NCBI GenBank assembly: GCA_013396755.1
Contig: VWZF01004018.1
Location: forward strand, 965,343 to 1,029,342
Direction of reading: 5' to 3'
Source of the DNA: Sclerurus mexicanus
Lineage: Eukaryota; Chordata; Aves; Passeriformes; Furnariidae
DNA length: 64,000 bases
The notes below the pieces were generated by a model. It saw nothing but the letters and a program-made list of their open reading frames with translations, searched no databases and had not been told where the DNA came from. The position numbers were made by a program, and so were the translations under genes. This document shows positions 33,400-47,200 of the stretch, one piece after another. Positions within the stretch are counted from its first letter, which is position 1; every line of letters starts with the position of its first letter.

Positions 33400-36300
33400 C
33401 CTGGAGCCTGCAGGGTCCTCCTGGGTGCCGGCTCTCCGCTCCGGTCTGTCGGGATGGGACGACAGGACTCAGCTGGGGAAGGTCTGTGGAGCACTAAAGA
33501 GCAGTTTCTGGGAGGCTCCTCCCCGAATGCAGGTGAGCAGCAGCAGCAGGGATGGAGGCACATATGAAAAAATGACTCGAAAAACCAGTTTAGGGTGGAA
33601 AGAGTGGAGCCCCAGAGGGAGAACGGGAGGACCTCGCCCTGGCTCCGAGAGTGTTTTGCCACACACAGCCACAGCCGTGCAGCAGCTTCCCGGCAGAGGG
33701 GCAAGAGGAAAAGCCTTTGCAGGGAGGAAAAGCCTGCAAATGCAGCTTGGAAGGGGAGCACTACAGCTACTGAAACATATATTAAGCATCTTCTTGCAGT
33801 AGCTGTTTAAAATGCTATGGAACAGCAGAATTCCTGCAGACGAAGCCAACCAACAGTTTTCCAAGGTGGCAGCAGCAGTTTGGGAACGACCAATTCACAG
33901 AACGTGACATTATTTTGCATTTCGGGAAACTTTTGGCCCAGGTTTAGCACAAGGTGGCCCTGGCTCCCAGGAAAACACTGAGGGCTCATGGCAGAGGGAA
34001 GGTCAGCAGCTCCAGCACAGCATCACAGTGAAATTCAGGCTCTGAGACAAACTCAGGTACCAAAACCCCAGGTACCTAGACACCCTGTCTAGGTCAGATC
34101 TTAGAGCAGGCTTTGCCTTTGGGCAGCTCTTTCCTTTGCGGAGCAAAGGTTCAGAGTCCCAGCTGGTTCCCAGTACAGCCCAACAATATCCTGGCATCTC
34201 CGCAGCTCCTGGGGATGCCCATCCAGGCTGGGCTGCCTGGTGGGGCTGCCCAGCCCCACGGCTCTGCTAAGCCACAGCAAGGTTTCAGATTAAGCCAAGT
34301 TCAAAGCTCCCCACAAACCAGGAACCCTGTGTTTCAGGCTGATCCAGCACAGATCCCACAGCAACAGGGAAACCTTCTCCGGTGAAGGAACAGGGAGAGA
34401 GGGCAGAGGATGGAGGAGGAAGAGGGCAGGAGCAGATGGGGGTCACAGCCCCCACATTAGCACCAGCCACCTGTGATGCCAGCACAGGTTTGTGGCTGTT
34501 CTTCCCCATTTCACATGGCCCAAGGACAACCCAGGAGCAGAGACAAAGGTCTGGGGTCCGCTGTCCCTTGCTGGGTGGCCTCTTTGTCCTCTTTAAGTCG
34601 ACACAAAACAAATCATGCTTGTCTCAGGAGAGAGGGCAAGACACAGACAGGATGCAAAGTGGTTGCTGAACACCCACCCCTTTGCCATTGACATCCCATT
34701 GACTGAGGACAGCAGTGATGCTCTTTGACAGGAGCTGCTGGAGGGCCCCCGAAGGAGGAACCAGCCCAGCACATCACCTGTATCCCACAGGGCCAGACCC
34801 TGCTGCACTGGCTTTCAGTGCTTTAAGTGAACTGAAGTCTTGCCAGGGAGGGGAGGGGAGTGGAGAGCATTTGAGGCCAAGCAGACTTTAGTTTGTACCC
34901 AGACAGAACAGGAGCACGGGACAGCCCCTTCCGTGTGGGGCTGCTGTTTGCATGGGCCTGTAATCCCCTGGAAAACAGTGTGTTTGCACGTGAAGGATGT
35001 TCTAAGAATTAACACAAAAAGCAAACCAGGCACATACCAACACACCACCCTGGACAACCTGCTCTCCAAGCCATCCATCACCCAGAGCCTGGAGCTGAGG
35101 GCTGGAGCTCCTCACCTGCAAGGCTTTGAGACAGCACCTCCCTTTCCTCTGCTGAACAGGACAGAAGTGTGATCCTTCCCCCGGCCAAGCCCCTGCCTGG
35201 CAAGGATCTCTCGGAAAAACAAACTGTTCCAAAGCCAGGAGTCTTTGATCTCAGCCCTGTGCACACACAGACACACGCTCTGGCAGGCAGCGGCAGCCTC
35301 TGTGCCACACACAGACGGGACAGACAAAAACAGGGATAATCTCTGGGCTAATGGGAGGAGAGCAGTGCTTGGCAGAGGAGCACCTCTCGAGGTGCAGAGG
35401 GTGTGAGGCACAAACTGCAGAGCCCGGCCAGATCCTGCCTGGTCCTGAGCCCTAGTCCGGGAGCGATGCCAAGCATCCCGCCGAGGTGAAGGGACCTGTC
35501 TCTCCCTCGCTCAGCCAGACACTGGGAGGAGAAGAGGCAGGATCCATGCAGGAGGGCAGCTCCTTGCCATCTGCTCACCCTTGGAGGAGCGGGGCTCACC
35601 CAGCCCTCGGCAAAGCCGTGAGTGGCCTGTCACGGTCCCAGCCTCTGGAGGCAGGAGTGGTAGGGGCAGCCACAGGAAGAGCCAAGGATGGCTCTGGGGT
35701 GATGGGTCTTGCCAACCCAGAAGTTTGTGCTGCAGCCCAAACCCTGTGGCACACAAGGAGTGCTCTGCTTTCCAGGGGATCCCGGCCTCTCCCCCCCTGC
35801 CATGGCCACCACGACCTGCACAGGTGAAGGGGATGTCACTGCAGGAATCCTCAGGGAAACACTTGTGACAGGCACTGCTGGACTCAGCCCAGATCACTTC
35901 CAGATCCTCAGCAGGTTTTGTTGAGACCAGCTCGAGCCGTGCCAGGGCAGAGCACAGTGGTTAACCCAGACCCTTGCAAGAAGCAACAGGCAAGGAGACC
36001 AGTTCAACCAGTTCTCCACCACAGCCACCCACACAGCTGTGCCTGGCACTTGGACCTGAGCTCAAAATCCCGGGCAGGACTGCCCCCAGATGTACCTGCC
36101 CCTCTGCAGCTGGAAACCCACTCACAGAGAAGACCATCCAAAATGGCATTACCAGGGGTGTCCCATCTCCTCCCCACCACCCCAGCTCCATCTCCAACAG
36201 GATGGCTCTGTGCTGCAGCAGGGACTAAGCTCCCTCCTGCCACAGCTGGCACAGCTGCCCTGCCCGGGGGAGACAGGTCAGGGGTGGGAAGCCTTCATTT

Positions 36301-39300
36301 CATCCCAGGTGGATCAGCCTCAAAATGCTGCTGTTGATCCACAGGCAAAGCCAATCCCAGAGCAGGTTGTGTCTTGCCCAGACTCATCCCCAGCCGGGCT
36401 CCAGCTCACTTTGGGGGCTGAGACGCATCTCCTGGGGGTACAGACCTGGGGCTGGCTGCTCCAGCAGGGCTCCAGGCACAGCAGAAGATGGATTGGGAAG
36501 TCACATCATAATAATTTCATTCACTTTCCAGACCAGGATTTATCCCAGTAGCCGGGAGCTGTGCCAGGATGCAGATGCCTGGTTTTACAGAGCAGTCACA
36601 CAACCAGGTGCCTCTTGCTGCTCACCCAGCTGAGTAGGTCGCCTGCAGGGGCAGATAGCAGAGGCAGAGCTGCGTGAAGGACCTGGGTGAGCAGGTAACA
36701 TTTCAGGGAAGGGAGATTTCAGCAACCATCCTGGGCTAATCTTCCGTAAGAGACTGGCAGAGGTGGAGGCTGGAGGATGGCATGCCTTCATTATCAGGCT
36801 GGTGTCTCTGTTACAAAGTTTTTACAGAGGAGATGGCAGGTAAAGATGACCCATCAATGATTTGCTATGACCTGTGAAAACCATTTGCTCTCCTGGGTGA
36901 CAACATACCTGCCTTCTCTGCAGCTCTCCCCTCCCCTCCTGAACACCCTGTGCACGCCAGTTCTCCGGATGAGTTTCTTCCCACTTCACCTCCTGGCTTT
37001 TGAACTTCTACATTCCTCAAGTCATCCTCCTGGGAAATGATGCAACAAAATCAAAGCACTGAACAAGCCTCCCATGTCACACCACCCAGAGCTGCCTCCC
37101 GATCAGACACTGCAGGGAAAATTCCACTGTTAAGGTCCTAAATGACTCATAGAGTGGTGGGTGCCACAGCAAAGCAACGCGAGGACCTTTACAAAAGACT
37201 GAACCATCGGAAGGTAGGAGGAGAAACAGAAACCGTCAGTGAGCATAGATGTGGTTGGGGTTTGATTTTCAATGCAGCCTTCAGCTGTTCATAAAGCACC
37301 TATGGAAGAGCAGTTCATGCACCGCCTCACCCCTGTAAAGCCTCTTATGATGACCCACATTTACACAAGTAACACCAAGGGCCCATCTCACCAACTGCCC
37401 TGTCCAGCAGTGCCCACCACCACACCCTGCAGGAGCTCCCTGCATCCATGATGGATGCTCTGCTGCATGGACATGCTGCTTGTTTGGCAACAGGACCAGC
37501 AGGTACAGCCAGCCCAGACCAAGACCTACAAAGGATCCATGGTCTTTGCAGCTGGAGGCAAAGGCTGTAGACTTGAACTGTCCTCAGCAAGAGGGGAACC
37601 CTCCTGAGTGTCTCCAAAGCCATGGAGAACAGTGCAGCATGAAGAGCTGCCATGGGAGTCACAGGCTCACATGTCAGGGCCCTTTTGCCTTGCAGACACC
37701 GGGGTTGACATCTTTTCATACAATTCTTATCCCAGCCCTTTCTCCTCCTTGTGGAGCAGCTTTCATACGAGCCAAAGTGAAACTCCAGAGCCTCGGCACA
37801 GCCCAGTTGAAAAAACTGGCACCACACTGGGAAAATAGGCCACTTGATTTTCTTAAGTCTAAAATTACTCAGTCCTCAAACATTGTTTTGCTTTGCCTTA
37901 TCTTTACCAACTGATAAGCAGAGGGGAAGAGCAAAGGCTCCCGGCACTTCTCCCTGCAGGTCTGATTAAGATCCATTAAAAAGCTTTCCTGGGTCGGAGC
38001 TGGGCTCAGGGTCAGCAGGGGTCAGGGGGTTCTGGATGCAGAGCCAGCTCAGCACCAAGGGAGCTTTCCCCAGAAACCAGAGGTGGCCAAATCCATCTCA
38101 GTACAAATGGAAAGTTCTTGTCCCACTCCTTTGTATCTCTCTAAATACAGAGCACATTCACACCACACCATCTCCTTAAGAGCTCAGTCCCAGGGCTGTT
38201 ATGGACTACTCATCCCTAGACCCTTCAGACATCAAAAGGACCTGCCTGCTTCCCACCCCACAGCCTCTCCAGGCTCATTCCAGCATCCTGCAGCTGCTTC
38301 TGAGTTCAAGCCCTAGAGCCAAGGAGCAGGACATCAGGGCAATTCCCTGCAGCAGCTAACGCATTAGCCTCATTTTCCTGTCCCCAGAGGATTAGCAAGG
38401 CTGTAATAGCACTAAATAAATTCACTTATGGCAGATTCTCAAGACACTTTGTCTGGAAAACTTGCTTATAACTTACAGGACGCAGCCTGCAAATTTGGCT
38501 TTATTATCCAGTGACACAGCTGAAGGGAGCTGCTCCCAAACAGGGCGATGGGATCCGAACAAGATGTGTCCTAGATCATTAACCAGGCAATGAGGTAATT
38601 AAACACCTGCCTGGAAAGGCAACCTTCAGACACACAGCACAGCTGGAGAGGCACCCCATGGAAACAGGGTGGAAAACCAAATCTTTTGGGGTATTTCTTC
38701 CATGTCTCCCAAAAAAGCCCAAATGGGAGTGCCCTGGACAAGGGACTATCCCCTGCAAACACGGGGATAAAGCACCAGGCAACCAGCCCATGGAAAGTTA
38801 AACGTGAGGACAGGATTGCTCTCCCCTCTGCCTCCACACTCAGGTGCAACACAAACGCCCTGTAATGTGCAAAAATATCTGCAGGATGATGCAGTGCAGG
38901 TGGTGGCACGTACCCTGAAACTGCTCCCAGGTGCACCTGCTTGGGAGCAATCCCTGTGGCCTCACAGAGAGCTGGCTGAAGGAGCAGGCTCTCAGAAAAA
39001 AGGAGTCCAGGTTGGACCACCACTTCTGGTAAGACCTGAAGACCCTTAGGAAGGAGGACACACACACCAACTAGGAAGGATCACCTCTCAAGGATCAGCT
39101 TTCAGACACCCTCCAAACCAAACCAAGCCCCTGGACGGGCTCTGCTTGCACCACATCAAGAGAGGAGACAAACCAAGGCAGGGGACAGAGTGGTGACAAC
39201 CCCTGCAAACCACCACCCAGCCTGTCTGCAAGGACAGCTGGTGAGCAGCTGAGACACTTTGAGGCGGTGCAGCTCACACCCCCAGCACTTTTCAATCACA

Positions 39301-42300
39301 CACGAACCTCCTGCAAAGCTCAGTCTTTGAGCTGCTATTGCCTGATTCAGCAGTGAGTGACTCTGTGTCACAGGCAGGGACCGGAGCAGGATGAATCCGT
39401 CTGCCACAGCTAATTCTGAGCGGCCAGACCTCACCTTCCCCGACTTAATTTGATGCTCTGAGAAAATTAGACGTTCTCCTGCTTCTGTGGAAAAAGGCAA
39501 GCACTGAAGGTAATTCAGAGGCTTTGATGCTGCTCTTTAGTCATTCGGGCACCACAGCCCCGGCATCGCTCCCTGGACTGACCACGGGCTGGGCTGAGAG
39601 TCACTAATCCTCCCGCTCGGCGTGTGAGCCTCGGGCAAAGCGCCGTGTCTGTGCCGAGCACGGACAGCGCCGTCCGGCAGGGCAGCGGCAAGGCTGCTCC
39701 CAGAACCAGAATTTTAACTTTAACAGCCCCAACACCTCGGGTGCCGAGCAGCGGGGGAGTTTGCCAAAGAGCCCAGTGTGGTCTGGAAATGCCAAATGCG
39801 CGCTCGGACCTGGACTGGAATGCAGTGGCACTGGGGACGTGAAAGCTGCGCCCAGGGCCGCCCGGGCACAACAGACACGGAAATGACACCCTTTGAAAGA
39901 GGTTTCAAACCTTCCCCCCTGAGACACTGCTGCCTTTCAGGGCAGAGGTGGGAATGTTTTCAGCCCGGGTTCCTCGCAGCAGCGCGGGGAAGGGCTGGGG
40001 AGAGGCACAGCCGCCTCCCGCCCACGCAGGGTTTGCACTTGGGCTCAGCTCTGACACAAACGCTCTAATCCGGCTCCCGGCGCCGGGCAAGGTGCTCCCC
40101 ATCCCTCTGCAGGGCACGAAGTAAATCTCCAACGCAAACAAACACGGTGGGGACACTCGAGGGATTTGGGCTGGATGCTCCGGAGCTCCGTCCCCAGCCA
40201 AATCCCACCACGACCCACTTGCACAAGAGGCCGGTGCTGGCAGCAGTCACCGGACCGGCACTGCGGGCGGCTTTGCAGGACGGCACAGGGCTGAGCCTCT
40301 GCTCAGGCACGAAGCAGCACAGTCAGGCCCGGGAGACCTCACCCAAAGGGAGAGGGGCAGGGAGGGGCTGCGCTTCTCAGACCTGCTCACCCTCGGCAGG
40401 GTTTGGGTGAGCCCGAAACGCCGGAGCCCAGCACGAACCTGTGGTGTCGGTGCGTCCCTGGGAGCCGCTGCGGGATCAGCTCCCGGTGGAGCCACTTCAC
40501 ACAAACCCTGCGAGTGTCACGGGTGGAGGGGCAGGTCCCGGGAAGAAGAGGGACCCGAGCAGTGAGCCTGAGCTGGGCTGGACGGGCAGCTGCAGTCCCG
40601 GCACATCCTCAGCCCGGAGCAGGGGAGGGAGGGAGGGAAGGCAGAGCAGCCGGGGGAGCTGCTGCTGCTCCTGCCCCAACCCCGGGACAGCTCGGGACAC
40701 ACAGCCCAGCTCTGCTGAGGTGCTCTTGGGGTCACTGCTTTCTCCTCCAATAGATCTTCCTCCTGGAGCTTCCCTTTCTACACTGCGGGCACCCACCTTG
40801 CATTCCTCCCGCCCGGAGCAGACAGGGCTTTTCTCTGGCAGGAAAAAAGACCCCCAGCTGTTCTCGTTTGAAAATAGCAATCCCGCCCTGAAGAAACAAA
40901 GGAGCAGCCATAGAGAGTCAGTATCACATCAAGTCACTCCTTAAAAGCGCAAACTTCCCTTTCGCACCCTGGCTGAACCCCACAGGGTACCTGTGCTAGC
41001 AGGGTAATTGGAGCTGTGCAGGAGCACAGACAGCCCTCAGCAGGTCCATCTTCTCCCAGGAACGAGCTCTACTCCCACTGCAGCCGGACAGGAACTTCCC
41101 ACACCTAAATTTTGGGAACTGCAGCCCTGCCAGCTGAGCCTACAACCTGCTGCTCAAGAGACACAACCACAAAGGCCCGAGAACATCTGGGCAGTGCCCA
41201 CCTGGGAAATGGGCTTGGATTAGGCAGCAACAATTCTCTCTAGTAAACACAAATCCCTTCGGTTTAAAATACCCTCAAACTCCTTGTTTTAAAGGAGGCA
41301 GGCACTGCTATTGTGGAGCTCCCAGACTGTCACAACCCCATGTTCCACCCTCAGTTCTCTTTAGCTGCTCATGTTGCCTCATGCCTGTCACTTCTATACC
41401 CCATTAGTCCCTCAGGCCCCATCCACTGTCACCAGACCTCTCGGAGCACACAGACACAGGCGAACATTGCCCAGGACACAGGTCTGTTGCTGATGGTGGG
41501 ACCAAGGGCCACAGTGTATCTCTCATTCCTGTTTTAATAGATGAAATGGTACCAGGCATGGCTAGCTCAACCTGTAATTAAAATTCCAGGGCTAATCCCA
41601 AAGATACTCCATAGGAAGTGTTGACTGAAAGCAATCCTCTTGACCATTCTGCTGGAGTTTCCTGTTTCGAGGGCAATCATGTGGCCTAGTTGCCAATTAA
41701 TTCATGGAAAGAGAGCAAACACTTTAAACAAACAGGGATCAAAGAGCAGTGCAATAAGGAAGCAGGTTCCCAAGGAAGGTTTCCAAGCCCCAAAAGCCAG
41801 TGCTCTGCCTTGGCCTGGCTGTCCCAGGCACTCGGTTTGTTCTGCACAGCACGTCGGACACTTCACCTGCCTGACCCTCACCTTGGCCATCCCAACTCCC
41901 CTGCAGGGCTAAAAGCCTCAATATTCTTTGTGAGTCTGGTCTGCATTATACAGGTGACTTGAATAACTACTTTTTTTCCTTTTTTATTATTGCCTTATCA
42001 GTGCCTTCCACACGATTTAAGCGACACCACTCCTAACAAATCCCACTCTGCTCACTTTCCATTAACACTACACCAAAACCAAACAAGCCAAGTTACCTCT
42101 GTGGTGTTATCTGAGCCTTGGGGCAGAAGATCCTCCTCCAGAGCTAAGTGGCCATTCTCCAGGGGCTCAATGGCTCCAGGACCTTGATCCCGAGTGCTTG
42201 GGTGCTCGGTGTTCTCAAACTACACGCCTCGGAGGTCAGGAATAAAACGTTATTGTTTTCAAATTTCTTATCTGCCTTCAACTAATCAGTTATCTGTCAA

Positions 42301-43140
42301 AAGATGTTTGGCATAAAGAGGCCAATTGCTCTCGGGTTTTTTGTAACAGTAACTGACTAGAAAGTGGCCGCAGTAGGAGTTTGCCTGGAGTCAATCCAGG
42401 CACCACACAGACCTGTGGTAGGAAACAGCAGGAGTTTGGTGTGCAAACCAAACGGGAGGGCAGCTCCCAGTGATTTGATACAAAAGCTGAGCAGGGAAGA
42501 GCAGCTCAGGTGGATGCACATGGGGGGGAAGTACCATGAACCAGAGCAGGTGATGCCTGTGCTGGTTTACTGCCTGCCCTTTCCTCACCCAAAAAGAAAT
42601 GGGTTTTATGGGGAAGAGAAATCTGCCAGTCAAGACCATGTTGTCTAGAAATTGCCACCCGATGAAAAGAGTCTTTCATGTTTCAACTCTACACTTTCCC
42701 CTTCCCCTGTAAAATCCCCCTCGCATCCAGAAACAAAGGGAATTAGCCATAATACCAGAGATTCCCATTTTCATTCCATGTTGCCAAAATTAAACACAAA
42801 CAAGAAGTTCCTCCTTCTCCTCTTACCTCTCTTTGAGCACAGAGTCCTCTGGAAAGTACAGAGTCCTTCTGTACTTTGAGAACTCACAATCAGCTCAACT
42901 TGGAACAAAGCAGCAAACATTTGTATTAAAATAATGGGAATTGTTAATTACCCCCATTCATCTGACAAACACCTTGCAAGGAAAATTCACATGGAGAAAT
43001 CCATTTAAAACGGTTTTTCTGTTTTCAACCCTCATGCCTAAAAATGGAGGAACAACACAAAGTCCAGACAAACAGTGCAGGAGTTCAGGCAGCCAGAACA
43101 AACTGCTGCCTGAACTTCAAGCCACAGGCTGAGTGAAAAC
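33400..43140. other. Intergenic, EVPL 5' end to SRP68 3' end
   Basis: About 9.7 kb with no gene I can recognise. The first few hundred bases should hold the EVPL promoter; no clear TATA box at a usual distance is seen. A CpG-rich segment with a strong G4 motif occupies about 39.6-40.8 kb. The ORFs are short, and none resembles a known family. Confidence 0.6.
39600..40800. promoter_or_regulatory. CpG-rich segment, possible unassigned promoter
   Basis: CpG density is clearly higher than in neighbouring intergenic sequence; for example about a dozen CpGs fall within 39615-39690. It also contains a purine run with four G tracts (40622-40637). It lies about 6 kb upstream of the EVPL start and is not at the 5' end of any gene I identified. 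A distal EVPL promoter, an enhancer or a non-coding transcript start are all possible. Confidence 0.4.
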
Positions 43141-43154
43141 CCACACAGTGCTGG

Positions 43155-44252
43155 TGGAAACTTCCAAATACTTTATTTAGGAACAGTTCTGCCCGTGTGC
43201 TGTGGGGCTTTTTCCCATTTAAGTCATCACAATTACGAAATTATCTGCATTTGCAAAGTGCCTGTCACTGTGGCACCTGGATGCTTTATAAAAAAGGCTC
43301 TCTGGCATGACAGAGATGATTTATCACTCACAAACCTCCTGGTCTCCTGTTCCTTATCCTCATTTTGGGTGTAGCTACTGACCAAGGATGAAGAACAAAA
43401 CAACAGATGAACTCCAGAAAAAGATCATCTTGTTTTCAGGCAAGGTTTAGATCAGAGACAAAACGAACGACGAGAGACTCAACTTCCCATGAAGAGCAAG
43501 TAGCTATTTCTAAAGCCACCCATGAAGCTAGTTTCCCAGGAAAATCCTCGTAGGAATAGGTTCTATACTGTATTTAGGTATTTAACAAAAGGTGTGCATG
43601 AATAAACAAGGATGCTATTGGCCCAGAGTACAAATTCACCCACCACAGCTGGGGTAACCATTACATTTTGGTATTTGCCATCCTCAGCGATAAGGAAAAG
43701 AGGCTTTGTTGTTTCTGACTGTTACATTTTTAAAAAATAGAGACTTCTGGAGTCAAAAGCAAAGGAGAAGCAGTCCCCTTGGCTACTGTTCCATAGCCAT
43801 CACGTGGGAGCTTCACCTTGCTGGTTTAGTTCTCCATGTACTTTTACCTGTTTCCCCACCACACCCCAGTTTCTAGACCAAAATACCAAATTATAGTGTC
43901 AAATAACGGGGCAGAGGGAAGAATCAAATTATACCTATGCCCTGGTCCATGGTAAGTAGACGTGTACTGGCCCTGAACAGGCCACTGTCACAGAACTTCT
44001 CCAAGCAGAATGGAATTTCTCTGTGCTCCAGGTTATTTTCACCTATTTATAGTGTACGTTTGTTTCGGAATAATTGCTTGTCTTTGATACACTGGGAGAG
44101 GATGTGAGTGCACAGACAGATACACAGGACACAGGGGAGAAGGTGGCAAAACTTCCCCCTGTTGGTTTCAGCTGCAGGTATTTGTGTCCTAGAACCTCTT
44201 GGAGCTTTTCCTTCAATACAGAATAAAACCTCTGTTTCTCTGGGGGTCCTGG
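43155..44252 (-). other. SRP68: SRP68 3' UTR
   Basis: This runs from after the SRP68 stop codon (TAA, 44255-44253) to the inferred cleavage site. The length is inferred from the poly(A) signal only. Nothing else is recognised within it. Confidence 0.55.
43172..43177 (-). terminator. SRP68: Poly(A) signal of SRP68
   Basis: TTTATT on the + strand is AATAAA on the SRP68 strand, about 1.08 kb past the stop codon. It is followed in gene orientation by a GTGTGGGTTTT element. It is the best candidate in the region, though nearer minor sites cannot be excluded. Confidence 0.6.
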
Positions 44253-47200
44253 TTAACTTTTGAATCCAAAAATGCCCTTTATATATCCTGTGAGGCCACT
44301 CTTGGCCTTCTGCTCCACCTTGTCCTCCAGAGGTGGGAAAGCAACATGGTTAAGGGCCAGGTCAAAGAACAAGGGTTTGCATGGAATGGGCTGGAATCCT
44401 GGTGGGAAGTGCACGAGGTTGACTTGCTTGCTGACAAGGGAAGGATCCAGGCAGAAAGTCTCAAACCGTTCTGAGAGTGGCTGAAAGAGACCGAGGCAGA
44501 AACACAAATTAAACACATCAAAACGGATGGGTCTGAGCAGCAACTCAGACAAAAGAAACTGTAGTTCCCTTGTGTGGCAACGTGGGCCTTTGAAAAGGAT
44601 TCGAACCCCTGCCAAAGCGTGGCTGTAGGATTTCTGGAAAACCTTCCCATGTGCAGGGAGGAGGCTAAAGAAAGATGCCACAGCAGAAGCTGCAAGCAGC
44701 TGCCCAGCTCCCACCCAAGGAACCCCACTGTGTCAGGTACCTTCAGCACATGCAGAAGGAAAACAGGCCTAATAAAATCTCCTGAATACACCAGTCATGA
44801 CCAAATCCCAGTCAGTGTGACATTTCTTGAGCTGTGAGAGACACTCAGGTAACAGATTAAGAGTGATGTTTATTAAGAGCACTACTGGAACCTGCCTGAG
44901 CCCTTGGCTCTTACCTTGCCATCCTTGACCTGAGATGGAGACTCAGACTCATGAGGATCATTTGCATCTGCAAAATTGAAGAAAAAGTGGTAAGAATAAC
45001 AGGCTTGACCTTGATGTAAAGTAGGACTGTCTCAGGAACTGGCTGCCCCTAAGCTTAGCTGTGATCCTTGCTCTCTGCGACATGCAAGACACTTTTCAGT
45101 AGAACCGACCTGCTTTCTAGACTAAGAGGAGCACAAACACTCAGCTATGACCAACAGGGCTCTGCAGTGGTGGAGAGAGAGCTTCTCATTGCCATGAGAA
45201 GTTCTGAAAAGCAGCACAGACTCTGAGTTAAGCACAAAGCAGCAGATGATGAGAACACCCCAGTGGGATCTCTTAGAGCAACGTTAAGGCAATAAAAGAT
45301 CAGGCAAACCCACTCCATTTCCAGCAGCAGACACAGCAGAAACAGAAACCCAAGGAATCACAAACTTCATCCATTCCCAGAAGTTCTGCTAAGCTCGTTG
45401 ACACTGACAAAGAACAGAACATCACTGCTCTCCCCTTTCTCAGTGGTTCTCCCAGCCAGGCAAAACTGGGATGTGTTAAGGCCATATTGTGTGCAGCAAA
45501 AAAACCTTAAACACTAAACTGTTCTGTGCGGGTTTCCAAGATGGGTGCACAGCCCTGGGCAAGGACCAAGATGCCAAGTGTCCAGCCACTGCCTGCCTGC
45601 ATTACAACACAGAGAGGCAGCTAGAACTGGGGAGAAAAATTTTTCCAGAGCCTGCATGAACCAGAATGAAGTGGAAAAAAAGGCATTTGGAACTTGAGAA
45701 ATGAAGTAAAAGGAATGAAATAGCTGCAGGGGCATTATTCAAGATACATTGGAGCAGAGCTCCAGTGTAGTTGCATTACTCACCTAATATAGCTGCTGCT
45801 TGCAAGGAGTATTTCTCTGCATTAACTTGAGTGATCAGATCCTGAACATCAGGCAGCTCCTAGGGCATTGAAGAAAATTATTTGAGAGCCTGAAATGTAC
45901 CAGTCTAAGAGTTCGAGCAAAGGGAAAACCTGACAGAGAACTAAAGAATTAAGTCCTAGTGCGGATAAGCTTTTCCAGAAAGGGGAAAGCTACAGTATCG
46001 TGCTTCAGGCACTACAGAAGTTGTGTAAGAGAAAATGCACAGGTAAGGAAAAGTGGTAAATTGTTTTGGAGTTGTTACAGGAATTGTGCCTCTCCTCCAA
46101 GGCGACGGCCAGCTGAAGTGTTCCCACATCACTAGAAAGTCTCTGCTATAATGAGGATTACTCTTCTCCCTACTTAAAGATCAGTCTCAAATTGTAATGG
46201 CCTGGCACTTAATTAACAATAAATACTGGGACAGAGCTTCTTCATAAACTTCAGCTCCCTTCTCCACACAGGATTAGGTTCCTACCTTCAAGCTGTTCCT
46301 ATGAGCTCCAGCTCCTGACTGAACTTCACGGGCGTATTTCAGCACTCTTTCATACAACACAAGAGCTTCACTCCATTTCTTTACCAGGACATAGGACTGG
46401 GCAATGAAGAAACACCTGCAACAGTAAAGAGTGGATTCCTGACACGTTTGTTATCCACACCTTTGGCCAACTCAAAGGCCTGGTAACAGGACATATCCTT
46501 AAAGTAGCACTGGCCAGCTTCCATTTCACAGAAGAGCAGAGGAAACTGCATCAAAGGCCTGTACAGCACACAGAGCTTTGGAGCTACAGCCTCTGAAGAT
46601 GTCATGTGTGCTAAAGAAAACCTGGCTGTTTCTCAGTCACCTGTACGCTTTGTATACGAGTGTCTTCAATCCAATCTCTTTTTGGAAGTTCTTGTCCTCT
46701 TCCAGGCCAGGAAGTTGTGTCAGTTCCACAAGGTTCTGTGCAAAGGAGAGTCAGAATAACAAATGCAGGCACTGTTTTCCTCTGGAATCTGCTGCAATAA
46801 GAGAAAGCTGCCCCTTTCTGACAAGTCAACAGTACACTCCCATGGAAATAGTTTCCAGTTGTCTAATTATCAGTTTTCTAACCTTGTGAAGGACTCTCAT
46901 TGAAACTTGTGCAAGTTGCCCTCAGGACAGATTTCCTGACACAAACAGGAATTAGGACAAAGACTCCTTAGATTTCACATGAACTAATTCTTTCATAAGG
47001 CATTTCCCTTTCCGTTCACAACTGCTTCAGCCACAGGCTCCCACAGTTAACAGAAAAATCATGGGAGAAATTGAGAAACTGCTTATGAAGAACAAGTATT
47101 TTTAGCTGCTACTTTCCCTGGCCAGCAGAAATTAAGGCAGCTCTGAGGGTGCTGCATAAAAAAAGTCAGAAAGACTTTTTTAAGAGCCTGTTAAGAGCGC

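Noticed and set aside
32897..33802. Plus-strand 301-codon ORF over EVPL exon 1
   Set aside because: It is antisense to the EVPL first exon and promoter, has no recognisable domain and lacks splice signals that would make a gene.
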